Origin: CAWIJK01 sp963836375
Lineage (GTDB): Bacteria; Actinomycetota; Acidimicrobiia; Acidimicrobiales; RAAP-2
Direction: 5' to 3'
Assembly: GCA_963836375.1 (NCBI GenBank)
Contig: CAWIJK010000002.1
Coordinates: 620,001-684,000 of the forward strand
DNA length: 64,000 nucleotides
A model generated the notes under the pieces. That model worked only from the letters and a program-made list of their open reading frames with translations, had not been told where the DNA came from and made no database searches. Both the position numbers and the translations under genes were made by a program. Below, in pieces: positions 8,064-16,679 of this stretch (positions are counted from its first letter, which is position 1; each line of letters starts with the position of its first letter).

Positions 8064-9209
8064 GTGAGCGGCGCCGACCCTTCTGTGCCGGACCCCTCTG
8101 CGCACGGGCCTGGCACCGCCGGGGCGATCACCGCGCTGCGCCGGTCCCCCCTCTACGCCGCCCACGTGGCCCTCGGGGCGAAACTGGTGGAGTTCGGCGG
8201 CTGGGAGATGCCGCTCGCCTACCCCGACGGCACGGTGGCCGAGCACCGGGCCTGCCGAGGCGGCGCCGTGGCCTTCGACGTCAGCCACCTGGGCACCGTC
8301 CGGGTCGAGGGCCCCGACGCCTGGGGGCTCTTGCAGCGGACCCTGACCAACGACCTCGCCAAGATCGCCCCGGGACGGGCCCAGTACACACACCTGCTGG
8401 CCGACGACGGCTCGGTCACCGACGACATCATCGTGTGGTGGGTGGACGAGGATCGCTTCGACGTGATGCCCAACGCCTCGAACACCGCCCGGGTGCTGTC
8501 GGCCATCGGCGGCCGGGACACCACAGCCGAGCGGGCCGTCATCGCCGTCCAGGGCCCCGAGGCCCGGCGCCGGCTCGACGCCGTGGCCCCCGAGGCCGCC
8601 GCCGTGGGGCGCTTCGCGGTGACCGGGTTCGAGTGGAAGGGCGAGCGCTGCCTGGCCGCCGGCACCGGCTACACGGGCGAGGACGGGGTGGAGTGCGCCG
8701 TGCCGGCCGCGGCGGCCGGCGCCTTCTTCGACGCCGTGCTCGGTGCCGGGGTGGTCCCGGCCGGCCTCGGGGCCCGCGACACCCTGCGCCTGGAGGCCGG
8801 GCTGCCCCTCCACGGCCACGAGCTCGGCCCGGGCATCACGCCGCTCCAGGCCGACCTGGCCTGGGTCGTGGGCTGGGACAAGGGGGACTTCGTGGGCCGA
8901 GACGCCCTGGTGGCCGAGCGGGCCGAGGGCCCGCGCCGTCTCCTGCGCGGGCTCGTGGCCGACGGGCGCCAGCCCCCCCGTGAGGACTCGACGGTCGCCG
9001 CTGGTTCGCAGGTGGTCGGCACGGTGACCAGCGGCAATTTCTCACCCATGCTCGGGCGGGGCATCGCCCTCGCCCTGGTGGACACGGCCGCTCGGGTGGA
9101 GGCGGGCGCGGCGGTGACCGTGGCCGTGCGGGGCCGCGACCTCGGGGCCACGGTGGTCCGCACCCCGTTCTGGCCGACCCGCCCGGGCGGCCCGGGAGGG
9201 GCCCGGTGA
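8064..9209 (+). CDS. gcvT: Glycine cleavage system aminomethyltransferase GcvT
   Basis: The T-protein transfers the methylene group from aminomethyl-lipoyl GcvH to tetrahydrofolate, releasing ammonia. The 381-residue product shows 'SPLYAAHVALGAKLVEFGGWEMPL', 'VAFDVSHLGTVRVEG', 'LTNDLAKIAPGRAQYTHLL', 'GYTGEDGVEC' and 'LGARDTLRLEAGLPLHGHEL', the full series of GcvT motifs. The GTG start is the best supported, but the first 20 residues are not conserved and an internal start is possible. It overlaps gcvPA by four bases. A glycine riboswitch was looked for and not seen. Confidence 0.95.
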   Translation: MSGADPSVPDPSAHGPGTAGAITALRRSPLYAAHVALGAKLVEFGGWEMPLAYPDGTVAEHRACRGGAVAFDVSHLGTVRVEGPDAWGLLQRTLTNDLAKIAPGRAQYTHLLADDGSVTDDIIVWWVDEDRFDVMPNASNTARVLSAIGGRDTTAERAVIAVQGPEARRRLDAVAPEAAAVGRFAVTGFEWKGERCLAAGTGYTGEDGVECAVPAAAAGAFFDAVLGAGVVPAGLGARDTLRLEAGLPLHGHELGPGITPLQADLAWVVGWDKGDFVGRDALVAERAEGPRRLLRGLVADGRQPPREDSTVAAGSQVVGTVTSGNFSPMLGRGIALALVDTAARVEAGAAVTVAVRGRDLGATVVRTPFWPTRPGGPGGAR

Positions 9210-10588
9210 GCGACTACCTCCCCCACACCGACGCCGAGGTGGCGGCCATGGTGGCCTTCCTCGGACTCGACAGCCTCGACGAGCTGTTCGCCACCGTGCC
9301 TGCCGCCCTGCGGGTGGCCGGCGGCCTGGCCCTGGCCGACGGCTTGCCCGAGCCCGACGTCTTCGCCCACCTCGAGGACCTGGCCGACGCCAACCGGGCC
9401 CGGAGCGACGCCATGGTGTGCTTCGCCGGCGGCGGCGCCTACGACCACGAGGTCCCCCCGGTGGTCCGGGCCCTGGCCGGGCGCTCGGAGTTCGTCACCT
9501 CCTACACGCCCTACCAGCCCGAGGTGGCCCAGGGCGTCCTCCAGGCGGTCTTCGAGTTCCAGACCATGGTGGCCCGCCTGGCCGGGCTGCCGGTGGCCAA
9601 CGCCTCGCTCTACGACGGGGCGAGCGCGCTGGTCGAGGCGGTCAACTTGGGGGTGGCGGCGGCCGGGCGCCCGACCGTGTGGGTCTCGGCCGGGGTCCAC
9701 CCGCACTGGCGAGCGGTGCTGGCCACCTTCGCCGCCGGCACCGGTCACCACCTGGTCGAGGTCGCCCTGCGCGACGGCGAGACGGCCTGGCCCGAGCCGC
9801 CCGGAGCCGGTGGTGCGCCCGGCGTGGTGGTGTGCGGCTACCCCAACTACCTCGGCTGCTTGGAGGACCTGGGGGCGGCCCGGCGCCTGGCCGACCGCCA
9901 CGGGGCCCTGCTGGCGGTGGCCGCCGACCCGGTAGCCGCCGGGATCCTGCGCTCGCCGGGCTCGTGGGGGGCCGACGTGGTGGTGGGCGAGGGCCAGCCG
10001 CTTGGGACCTCCCTCGGCTTCGGGGGCCCCTACCTCGGGCTGTTCGCCTGCACCCTCGACCAGGTCCGCCGCCTGCCGGGCCGCCTGGTCGGCGAGACCG
10101 TCGACACCGAGGGACGCCGGGCCTACGTGACCACCCTGCGGGCGCGCGAGCAGGACATCCGCCGGGAGAAGGCGACGTCGAACGTCTGCACGAACCAGAC
10201 CCTTATGGCGGTGACCGCGGCGGTGCAGCTGGGCTGGCTGGGCACGACCGGTCTGCACGAGGTGGCCCTGCGCTGTGCCCGCGGGGCCCGCTACGCCCGC
10301 CAGGCCCTGCTCGGCCTCGACGCGGTGACGCCGGTCACCGGCGAGACGTCGGTGGTCCGCGAGTTCGCCGTGCGCACGCCGGTGCCGGCCCCGGTGATGG
10401 TCGAGCGGCTGGCCGACGAGGGCTTCTTGGCCGGGATCGCGCTGGGTGACCTGGTGGGCGACGACGGCGACGGATCGCTGCGGCCCGACGACGCCGCCCA
10501 CGGCCTGCTGGTGGCGGTCACCGAGCGACGGACCCGCAGCCAGATCGACGCCTACGTGGCCGCCTTCGACAAGGCGGTGCGGGGATGA
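9206..10588 (+). CDS. gcvPA: Glycine dehydrogenase (decarboxylating) subunit 1
   Basis: The N-terminal half of a two-subunit P-protein that decarboxylates glycine with PLP. The 460-residue product has 'YLPHTDAEVAAMVAFLG', 'CFAGGGAYDHEVPPVVRAL', 'EFVTSYTPYQPEVAQGVLQ', 'GFGGPYLGLFAC' and 'REQDIRREKATSNVCTNQ', diagnostic for GcvPA. The start GTG overlaps the gcvT stop (GTGA) and the end overlaps the gcvPB start (ATGA), indicating one coupled operon. The PLP lysine lies in GcvPB, so the subunit depends on the next gene. Confidence 0.95.
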   Translation: MSDYLPHTDAEVAAMVAFLGLDSLDELFATVPAALRVAGGLALADGLPEPDVFAHLEDLADANRARSDAMVCFAGGGAYDHEVPPVVRALAGRSEFVTSYTPYQPEVAQGVLQAVFEFQTMVARLAGLPVANASLYDGASALVEAVNLGVAAAGRPTVWVSAGVHPHWRAVLATFAAGTGHHLVEVALRDGETAWPEPPGAGGAPGVVVCGYPNYLGCLEDLGAARRLADRHGALLAVAADPVAAGILRSPGSWGADVVVGEGQPLGTSLGFGGPYLGLFACTLDQVRRLPGRLVGETVDTEGRRAYVTTLRAREQDIRREKATSNVCTNQTLMAVTAAVQLGWLGTTGLHEVALRCARGARYARQALLGLDAVTPVTGETSVVREFAVRTPVPAPVMVERLADEGFLAGIALGDLVGDDGDGSLRPDDAAHGLLVAVTERRTRSQIDAYVAAFDKAVRG

Positions 10589-12164
10589 CGGCGGCCAGCG
10601 ACGCCGCCGAGGACGTGCGCGAGCCGCCGGCCGCCGGCGGGCGGGCGGCCAGCGCCCCGCTGATGGGCCACGCCGCCGAGCCGACCATCTTCGAGCTCTC
10701 CCAGCCCGGGCGGCGCAGCTGGCAGCTGCGGACGACCGGGGTCCCCGAGTGGGGGCTCGACGAGCTGGTCCCCCCCGAGCACCGGCGCCCCGAGCCGGTG
10801 CCCCTGCCCGAGGTGTCCGAGCGCGACCTGGTCGGCCACTTCACCCGGCTGAGCCACCGCCAGTTCTCTGTCGACCTCGGGGCCTACCCGCTCGGTTCGT
10901 GCACGATGAAGTACAACCCCAAGGTCTGCGACGCCGTGGCCGCCCTCCCCGGCCTGGCCGGGGTCCACCCCGCCGCGCCGGCGCCGCTCACCCAGGGCTG
11001 GCTCGAACTGCTGGTCGAACTGGAGGCCGCGCTGTGCGAGATCACCGGGATGCGGCGGCGACCCTGCAGCCGGCGGCCGGGGCGGCCGGGGAGCTGACCG
11101 GTCTCCTGCTCATGCGGGCCTTCCACGACGCCAACGGCCAGCAGCGTCACCGGGTCATGATCCCCGACTCGGCCCACGGGACGAACCCGGCCTCGGTCAC
11201 CCTCGGCGGCTACCAGGTGACGACGGTGCCCAGCGACGAGCGGGGCTGCGTCGACATGGCGGCGCTGCGCCAGGTCCTCGACACCGACGTGGCCGGGATC
11301 ATGCTGACCAACCCCAACACCCTCGGCCTGTTCGAAGAGGACATCGCCGCGATCGCCGCCGCCGTCCACGAGGTCGGCGGGCTCCTCTACTACGACGGGG
11401 CCAACCTCAACGCCATCTTGGGGATGGTCCGGCCCGGCGACATGGGCTTCGACATCGTCCACATGAACCTGCACAAGACCTTCGCCACCCCCCACGGCGG
11501 CGGGGGGCCCGGGGCGGGCCCGGTCGCCGTGTCGGCGAGGCTGGTGGACTTCCTCCCCGGGCCCCGCCCGGTGCGCCTGGGCGTCTCTGAGCAAGGCGAC
11601 GAGGCGACCGGTGCCCGCGCCGGGGCGACGTTCGGTTGGGCCACCCCGGCCCGCTCGATCGGTCGGGTGCACAGCTGGCACGGCAACGCCCTGGTGCTGG
11701 CCAGGGCCCTCACCTACATCTCGGTGCACGGCGGTGACGGCCTACGCCGGGTGGCCGAGCGGGCGGTGCTCAACGCCAACTGGCTCCGGGTGCGCCTGCG
11801 GGACGTCTTCGACGTCCCCTACGACCGCCCCTGCATGCACGAAGTGGTGCTGTCGGCCTCCACCTTGCGCAAGGAGCACGGGGTCAAGGCCCTCGACGTG
11901 GCCAAGCGCCTCTTGGAGGAGGGCTTCCACTCGCCCACGGTGTACTTCCCGCTCATCGTCGACGAGGCGCTGATGATCGAGCCGACCGAGACCGAGAGCC
12001 TCCAGACCCTCGAGGCCCTGGCCGACGCCCTCGAGCGCATCGTCGCCGAGGCGTCGGTCACCACCACCACCGCCGCCGCCGCCCCCCGGACTACCCCGGT
12101 GCGCCGGGTGGACGAGGCCCGGGCGGCGAGGACCCTGGTCCCCACCTTCGACGCCCGCCGCTGA
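10585..12164 (+). pseudogene. gcvPB: Glycine dehydrogenase subunit 2, interrupted by a one-base frameshift
   Basis: Two reading frames together give a full GcvPB. Frame one (10585-11097) encodes the N-terminus through 'GSCTMKYNPK' and 'ALCEITGM', then runs into nonsense and stops. Frame two resumes with 'AAATLQPAAGAAGELTGLLL' and continues past the PLP lysine motif 'HMNLHKTFATPHGGGG' to the normal C-terminus at 12164. Inserting one G after the ATG at 11050-11052, before the CGGCGGCG run, restores the frame. This is either a real loss of P-protein activity or a base-call error in a GC repeat; everything else in the gene looks intact, which favours an error. The N-terminal 25 residues are an unusual extension. 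Confidence 0.85.
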
Positions 12165-12224
12165 GCCCGAGCGGCGCCGACCGGCGCAACAGGTGACGGC
12201 GGCGGGCCGGGATCCGTCCGGCGC

Positions 12225-13502
12225 TCAGTGCAAGGTGCCGTCGGCACACACCGAGGTCTCGATCCCGGGCATACCCGTCGGCTGGTAGGGGTCAGGGCTG
12301 GGCTGGCCGGCGAAGCGGTCGGCCATCCAGCGGATCATGTCGGGGGCCGAGGGGCCGATGACCCCGGCGTGGCTCTGGCCGGGGTAGATCCAGCGCTCGA
12401 GGTTCTGGCCGACCCCGCAGAGGTGCTGGGCCAAGAGCAGGGTCGAGGCCACCGGGATCTGCTCGTCGGCGCCGCCTTGGATGATGAGGAGGGGGGCGGG
12501 CGCGGCCGCCGTGAAGCTCTCCGGGTCGTTCTCTTCGAGCAGCGTGCTCCAGCGGGCGACCTTGAAGGGATCGGCCTTGACCATGGCGGCGAGCGAGTAG
12601 CGGTCGATGACCGACGCCACGTGGGCGGCGCAGCCCTGCGAGAGGACCGGGAGCAACCGCTCGGCCGCCGGGGTCAGGACGGAGGCGAGCGGCGCACGTT
12701 GGCTGCCGTAGGCGGCATGGAACCCGGCCGCCGCCATGAACAGGTAGTAGCGGTAGGGGCTCGTCGTCAAGAACTTGTAGATGAGATCGAACTGGGACGG
12801 CGGGGCCCCGGCGACCACCCCCATCAGGTGGAGCCCGGGGGCGTAGGCCTGGGCGATGTGCAGACCGAACATGGCCGTCTGGCCGCCTTCGGAGTGGCCC
12901 CAGACGATGTAGTCGTCGCTGGCGTGGGCCCGGGGGATGTTGCGGGCCGCCCGCACGATGTCGATCGTGTTGCGCGCCGCGCTCACGCCCACCAGGTAGG
13001 GCAGCAGGCCCGGCGTGCCCTCGCCCTGGTAGTCGCTCGCCGTCACCTCCCAGCCCTGGTCGAGCAGGTCGTTGGCCAAGGGCACCGCCTGGGCCGGCTG
13101 CAGCGACGGGGCGCACTCCTCGGCCATGCCGTTGGTCCCGTGGCCCCAGGTGACCACCGGGTAGCCGCCTGCGGGCGGGGGGGTCTTCGGCACGACGATG
13201 ATGCCGGTGACGTCGACCGGTCGGTTGGTGACCGTCCGCGAGACGTACATGACCCGGTACACCGTGCCGTCGAGCCCGTCGCTCGGGACCTGCGCCACCC
13301 GCACCACGGTGCCCGGCGACCCCGAGGGGGGTGTCGAGGGCACCGCGTAGAAGCGGGGCAGGGGCGTCGCCGCACCGGCGGGCGGCACCGCACTGACGGC
13401 GGTGACGACGACCGCGACGACGGCCCACGTCAGTGCCGCGGCGAGGGCCCGGTGGGCCAGGGGGCTCCGCCTGCTCGAAGGGGTTGGGCCGTGGTGTCCC
13501 AT
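12225..13502 (-). CDS. Secreted lipase / alpha-beta hydrolase (LIP family)
   Basis: A secreted esterase or lipase of about 425 residues. It begins with a signal peptide (Arg/Ser n-region, Ala/Val-rich core, cleavage near 'PPAGAA'). The alpha/beta-hydrolase triad is visible: nucleophile elbow 'GHSEGG', the Asp in 'GGADEQIP' and the His in 'GQSHAG'. 'WGHGTNG' probably forms the oxyanion hole. I placed the start at ATG 13502 (MGHHGP), preceded by GAAGCGAGG, rather than 15 codons upstream. It stands alone between convergent gcvPB and a separate fluoride-channel operon. Confidence 0.88.
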   Translation of the reverse strand: MGHHGPTPSSRRSPLAHRALAAALTWAVVAVVVTAVSAVPPAGAATPLPRFYAVPSTPPSGSPGTVVRVAQVPSDGLDGTVYRVMYVSRTVTNRPVDVTGIIVVPKTPPPAGGYPVVTWGHGTNGMAEECAPSLQPAQAVPLANDLLDQGWEVTASDYQGEGTPGLLPYLVGVSAARNTIDIVRAARNIPRAHASDDYIVWGHSEGGQTAMFGLHIAQAYAPGLHLMGVVAGAPPSQFDLIYKFLTTSPYRYYLFMAAAGFHAAYGSQRAPLASVLTPAAERLLPVLSQGCAAHVASVIDRYSLAAMVKADPFKVARWSTLLEENDPESFTAAAPAPLLIIQGGADEQIPVASTLLLAQHLCGVGQNLERWIYPGQSHAGVIGPSAPDMIRWMADRFAGQPSPDPYQPTGMPGIETSVCADGTLH

Positions 13503-13643
13503 GCGCCTCGCTTCTCGGTCCCGGCCGGTGCGCCCGGCCGGCCTCACGGTACCTGGGCGGCCAGGGGCCCGGTGGCCCGGCGCGCCGCGGAGAGGGGCCG
13601 GCCGGGTGAGCGGGCTCGGCGGAGCGGGCCCCCGGCGCTCGGG

Positions 13644-14012
13644 TCAGAGCGCGGCGAGGGCGATGCCGGCGGTGGCCGCGGCGAGTGCCGCGGCCAGGCC
13701 GCCGAACGTGTAGAGGGTGGCTTCGGGCCAGCGCCGGTCCTCGGCCAGGCGCACCGACTCCCAGGCGGCGGTCGACCAGGTCGTCAGGCCGCCGCAGAAG
13801 CCGACACCGACCACGAGGCGGGCCCGGGCCGGGAGACCGTGGTACCACAACAGGCCGGTGACCAGGCCCAAGACGAGCGAACCGCTCACGTTGATCAACA
13901 AGGTGCCGTAGGGGAAGGTCCGGGGGATCCGCTGGTGCACCGCACCGTCGACCAGGTAGCGGACCACGGCGCCGACACCCCCGGCCACCCCGACCACGAT
14001 CGCCAGCATCAT
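13644..14012 (-). CDS. crcB: Fluoride channel CrcB/Fluc, second subunit gene
   Basis: A 122-residue membrane protein with four hydrophobic helices. It carries the CrcB signatures 'GVAGGVGAVVRYLV' near the N-terminus, 'GTLLINVSGSLVLGL' in helix two and 'GFCGGLTTWSTAAWE' in helix three. The Fluc family forms dual-topology dimers that export fluoride. Its ATG overlaps the upstream crcB stop by four bases, so both are made from one transcript. Two adjacent diverged copies usually indicate a heterodimer of antiparallel subunits, which is inferred here. Confidence 0.93.
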   Translation of the reverse strand: MMLAIVVGVAGGVGAVVRYLVDGAVHQRIPRTFPYGTLLINVSGSLVLGLVTGLLWYHGLPARARLVVGVGFCGGLTTWSTAAWESVRLAEDRRWPEATLYTFGGLAAALAAATAGIALAAL

Positions 14013-14551
14013 GGTCCGACCTCGGAACCCTCGGGCAGGTCCGGGTCGATCGGTGCGGGCACCGGGGGGGCACCCCAGCGGCCCAAGGCGATGCCGGCCA
14101 CCGAGGCACCGAGGCCGACGGCCAGCGTCGCCGCCAGATAGGCGGCGGCCGTCGCCAGGTGGTGCCCCTTGGCCAAGATGGTCGCCTCGACGGCCAGGGT
14201 CGAGTAGGTGGTCCAGCCCCCGAGGAGCCCGGTGGCGATGAAGGGCCGAACGTGCCGGGTGTGGTGGAGACGGCTCAAGATGACCGAGAGCAGCAGCCCG
14301 AGCAGGAAGGCACCGGTCGTGTTGATGGTGAAGGTAGCCGTCGGGAAGCCACCCAGCGAGGCCGGCCAGGCGACGCCCACCTCGTAGCGGGCGATGGTGC
14401 CCAGCGCGCCACCGGCGCCCACGGCCACCAGCACGCTGAGCCCGACGTCATGGCCGACGTGGGGGGCACCGGTCGCCGGGGTGGGGGCGGGCGGGTGTTC
14501 CGGGGGCGCCAGGTCCCGGCCTGGCGCCCCGATCGGGTCGGCGTCGGACAC
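14009..14551 (-). CDS. crcB: Fluoride channel CrcB/Fluc, first subunit gene
   Basis: The first of two overlapping crcB genes. The frame is open far upstream, but GTG 14551 is preceded by AAGGAGG and lies just below a fluoride riboswitch, so I start there. The 180-residue product has an extra 40-residue Pro/Ala-rich N-terminus, then the Fluc core: 'VGAGGALGTIARYEVG', 'FTINTTGAFLLGLLL' and 'GLLGGWTTYSTLAVE'. The long N-tail is unlike its 122-residue partner. Role: passive fluoride export from the cytoplasm. Confidence 0.92.
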   Translation of the reverse strand: MSDADPIGAPGRDLAPPEHPPAPTPATGAPHVGHDVGLSVLVAVGAGGALGTIARYEVGVAWPASLGGFPTATFTINTTGAFLLGLLLSVILSRLHHTRHVRPFIATGLLGGWTTYSTLAVEATILAKGHHLATAAAYLAATLAVGLGASVAGIALGRWGAPPVPAPIDPDLPEGSEVGP

Positions 14552-14569
14552 GCTCCTCCTTGTTGTCGA

Positions 14570-14640
14570 CCAGGAGCCATCAGCCAACGCCGGGCGGTCT
14601 CGGACGGGGGTTCCCGTCCCCGGCGGGACCCATCGCCGGG
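14570..14640 (-). promoter_or_regulatory. Fluoride riboswitch (crcB motif)
   Basis: Read on the minus strand, a perfect seven-base-pair stem (CCCGGCG with CGCCGGG) encloses ATGGGTCC, giving the family motif GGCGATGGGTCCCGCC. A variable hairpin (GGACGGG, loop AACC, CCCGTCC) follows, and the element ends with GGCTGATGGCTCCT, the conserved 3' segment. The predicted pairing of GGGTCC with GGCTCC has one mismatch and one wobble. It lies 19 nt upstream of the first crcB start. In this known class fluoride binding turns expression on. Confidence 0.83.
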
Positions 14641-14759
14641 CAGGAGTGCCTGCAGGGGCGAGTGTAGTGCCCGCCGCGGGCCCGGCCGGGATCCGAGCCG
14701 ACGCGGCCCACGGCGGTCCGATGCCGTGTTGAATGGTCGCCGACAGGGGGTGCTGACCC

Positions 14760-16115
14760 ATGCCCAATGCGACCGGAGTGCTCGGATCGGACCGCCCCAG
14801 GATGAGCGGGCGGCGTCGGGCCACGCTGAGCGGGATCGCCACCGCGGTGCTCCTCGGCCCGCTGTCGGCCCTCGGGGCCCCCGCCCCGGCCGTCGCCGCC
14901 TCGGGGCCACCGTGCGCGACCCCCGCACCGCTCAGTGCGACCGCAGAGAACTCGACCACCGGTGTGACCCCCACGTCGGTGGTCCTGGGCAACGTCTCGA
15001 TCATCGGCGGACCGGTCCCCGGTCTCTTCGAGGGGGCGCCGGTCGGCACCCAGGCCTACTTCGACTACGTCAACTCCAAGGGCGGGGTCTACGGGCGCAA
15101 GCTCACCCTCGACTCCTACGACGACGGGTTCAACGGGCAGCAGAACGCGGCGGACACCCAGAGCGCGGTGTCCAAGGACTTCGCGTTGGTCGGCAGCTTC
15201 TCGTTGTTCGACAGCTACGGCTGCAAGGTGCTCGCCCAGAACCCCGCCGTGCCCGACGTCTCGGTGACCATCGACCCGACGACCAACACCCTGGCCAACG
15301 TCTACAGCGCCCAGCCCCTGGGCCAGGGGCTCCCCCTCGGTCCGCTCCTGTTCTTGAAGAAGCGCTACCCGACGTCGCTGTCCCTCGGGGCCCTGGTGTC
15401 GAACGCGTCGACGGCGATCGCCCAGTGGCAGGGTCAGGAGGTGGCCCTCAGGCACGAGGGCTACCACATCACCTACGTGCGCTTCGTGAACCCGCTGGAG
15501 ACGGACTTCACCGCCGACATCGTCCACATGCGCAGCCTCGGGGTGCAGACCCTGTTCATGACCGACCTCGACTGGCAGGTCTCCGCCGCGCTCGTCCAGG
15601 ACATGACCCAGCAGGTCTGGAAGCCCCAGGTCGTCTTCTCGGGGGGACCGGCCTACGCCCTCCAGTTCATCAAGACGGCGGGCGGCCCGGCGGCCGACGG
15701 GGTCTGGATCGGCCAGCTCCAGGCCCTCTACCAGGGCGAGGACCGCGCGGTCATTCCGGCCGACGACACCTTCCTCACCTGGGTCCAAAAGGCCCACCCG
15801 GGCTGGAAGCCCGACCTCTACACCCTCTACGGGTGGTCGTCGGCCCAATTGTTCGTCCAGGCCCTGCGGGCCGCCGGCAAGGACCCGACCCGGGGCAAGG
15901 TACTGGCCGCCCTCGGCCGCATCACCTCGTTCGACGCGGGCGGGCTGCTGGCACCGGCCGATCCCGCCCACAAGGTGTCGCCGTCGTGCTACATCATGGT
16001 GAGGATCGTCGACCAGCGCTACCAGCGGGTGGCCGACCCGCCCGGCGGGGGCTACCGCTGCGACGCCCCGGACTGGGGGATCGACGGCAAGGCCTCCTAC
16101 GGCCCGAGCACCTAA
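14760..16115 (+). CDS. Secreted ABC-type substrate-binding protein (branched-chain amino acid/urea type)
   Basis: A 451-residue exported protein with an N-terminal 'RRR' and hydrophobic signal, cleavage likely after 'PAVAA'. The mature part is a type-1 periplasmic-binding fold of the Leu/Ile/Val family: 'SVVLGNVSIIGGPVPG', 'GTQAYFDYVNSKGGVYGRKL', 'YDDGFNGQQNAADTQ' and later 'LYTLYGWSSAQLFVQALRAAG'. No lipobox Cys is present. No permease or ATPase gene is adjacent, so it is an orphan receptor whose ligand is unknown. Its stop codon lies in the first unit of a tandem repeat. Confidence 0.87.
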   Translation: MPNATGVLGSDRPRMSGRRRATLSGIATAVLLGPLSALGAPAPAVAASGPPCATPAPLSATAENSTTGVTPTSVVLGNVSIIGGPVPGLFEGAPVGTQAYFDYVNSKGGVYGRKLTLDSYDDGFNGQQNAADTQSAVSKDFALVGSFSLFDSYGCKVLAQNPAVPDVSVTIDPTTNTLANVYSAQPLGQGLPLGPLLFLKKRYPTSLSLGALVSNASTAIAQWQGQEVALRHEGYHITYVRFVNPLETDFTADIVHMRSLGVQTLFMTDLDWQVSAALVQDMTQQVWKPQVVFSGGPAYALQFIKTAGGPAADGVWIGQLQALYQGEDRAVIPADDTFLTWVQKAHPGWKPDLYTLYGWSSAQLFVQALRAAGKDPTRGKVLAALGRITSFDAGGLLAPADPAHKVSPSCYIMVRIVDQRYQRVADPPGGGYRCDAPDWGIDGKASYGPST

Positions 16116-16220
16116 AGGCCTGAGCACCTGAAGACACCTAAAGGCCCGAGCACCTAAAGGCCTGCGCACCTAAAGGCTGGGCACCTAAAGGACTGGGCAC
16201 CTGAAGGACTGGGCACTGCG
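16101..16220. repeat. Degenerate tandem array of a 16-bp unit starting inside the stop codon of the preceding gene
   Basis: About eight units of GGCCCGAGCACCTAAA run head to tail: two full copies, a 10-nt truncated copy, then five more with drift (GGCCTGCGCACC, GGCTGGGCACC, GGACTGGGCACC). The first unit encodes the last residues and TAA of the binding-protein gene, so the array seems to have grown by slippage from the gene's own 3' end. There are no spacers, so it is not CRISPR. Confidence 0.88.
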
Positions 16221-16283
16221 CCGGGCCGGTCGTCGACCCGGCCCGAGGGACGGTCCGCCGGCACCGGGCCGGCCCGGACTATC

Positions 16284-16300
16284 TTCGTCACCGTGACGAA
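16284..16300. promoter_or_regulatory. 17-bp inverted repeat over a start codon (CGTCACCGTGACG core)
   Basis: TTCGTCAC-C-GTGACGAA is a perfect inverted repeat with one central base. It covers the GTG start of the next gene. The same 13-base core CGTCACCGTGACG recurs twice near the dif-like site, which suggests a protein-binding site. The protein is unknown. Confidence 0.5.
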
Positions 16301-16643
16301 ACCAGCCGGCGTCGCCAGATGCGCCTACTGCCACCGGCCCCTGGTCGTCGCCGGTCGACCAGGGCGTCCCGCCCGGTACTGCAAGCGCTCCCACCGCCAG
16401 CGGGCCTACGAGGCCCGCCGGCGGGCCCAGCGGTCGGGCCTGGCCGACGGGCTGGTGATCGTGGCCCAGGCCGAGCTCGACCGGTTGCACGACCGCCTCT
16501 ACTCCCTGGAGGCGGCGCTCGAGGACGTCGACTCGGACCTGGCCCAGGACCGCTCGGCGGTCGCCGTGTGGGAGGCCTTCGAGCACCTCTACGGGGTGGC
16601 CGATCGGCTCCGGGGGCTCTCGGTCGAGCTGGTTACTCGCTGA
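16293..16643 (+). CDS. Small zinc-ribbon-like protein
   Basis: A 116-residue protein of unknown function. The N-terminus has a putative zinc knuckle: 'CAYCHRP', then 'RPARYCKRSHRQRAYEARRR', giving Cys-x2-Cys and later Cys-x3-His, followed by a very basic stretch that could bind nucleic acid. The C-terminal 60 residues look like an amphipathic coiled helix ('LDRLHDRLYSLEAALEDVD'). Similar short proteins with a 'RYCS..CRQRAY' motif are widespread in actinobacteria. The GTG start lies inside an inverted repeat. Confidence 0.75.
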   Translation: MTKPAGVARCAYCHRPLVVAGRPGRPARYCKRSHRQRAYEARRRAQRSGLADGLVIVAQAELDRLHDRLYSLEAALEDVDSDLAQDRSAVAVWEAFEHLYGVADRLRGLSVELVTR

Positions 16644-16679
16644 GCGGGGCGGCGCCCACCGGCTCGGACCGGGCGGTCG

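Noticed and set aside
16101..16220. CRISPR-like array
   Set aside because: The 16-bp units abut with no spacers and no cas genes are present.
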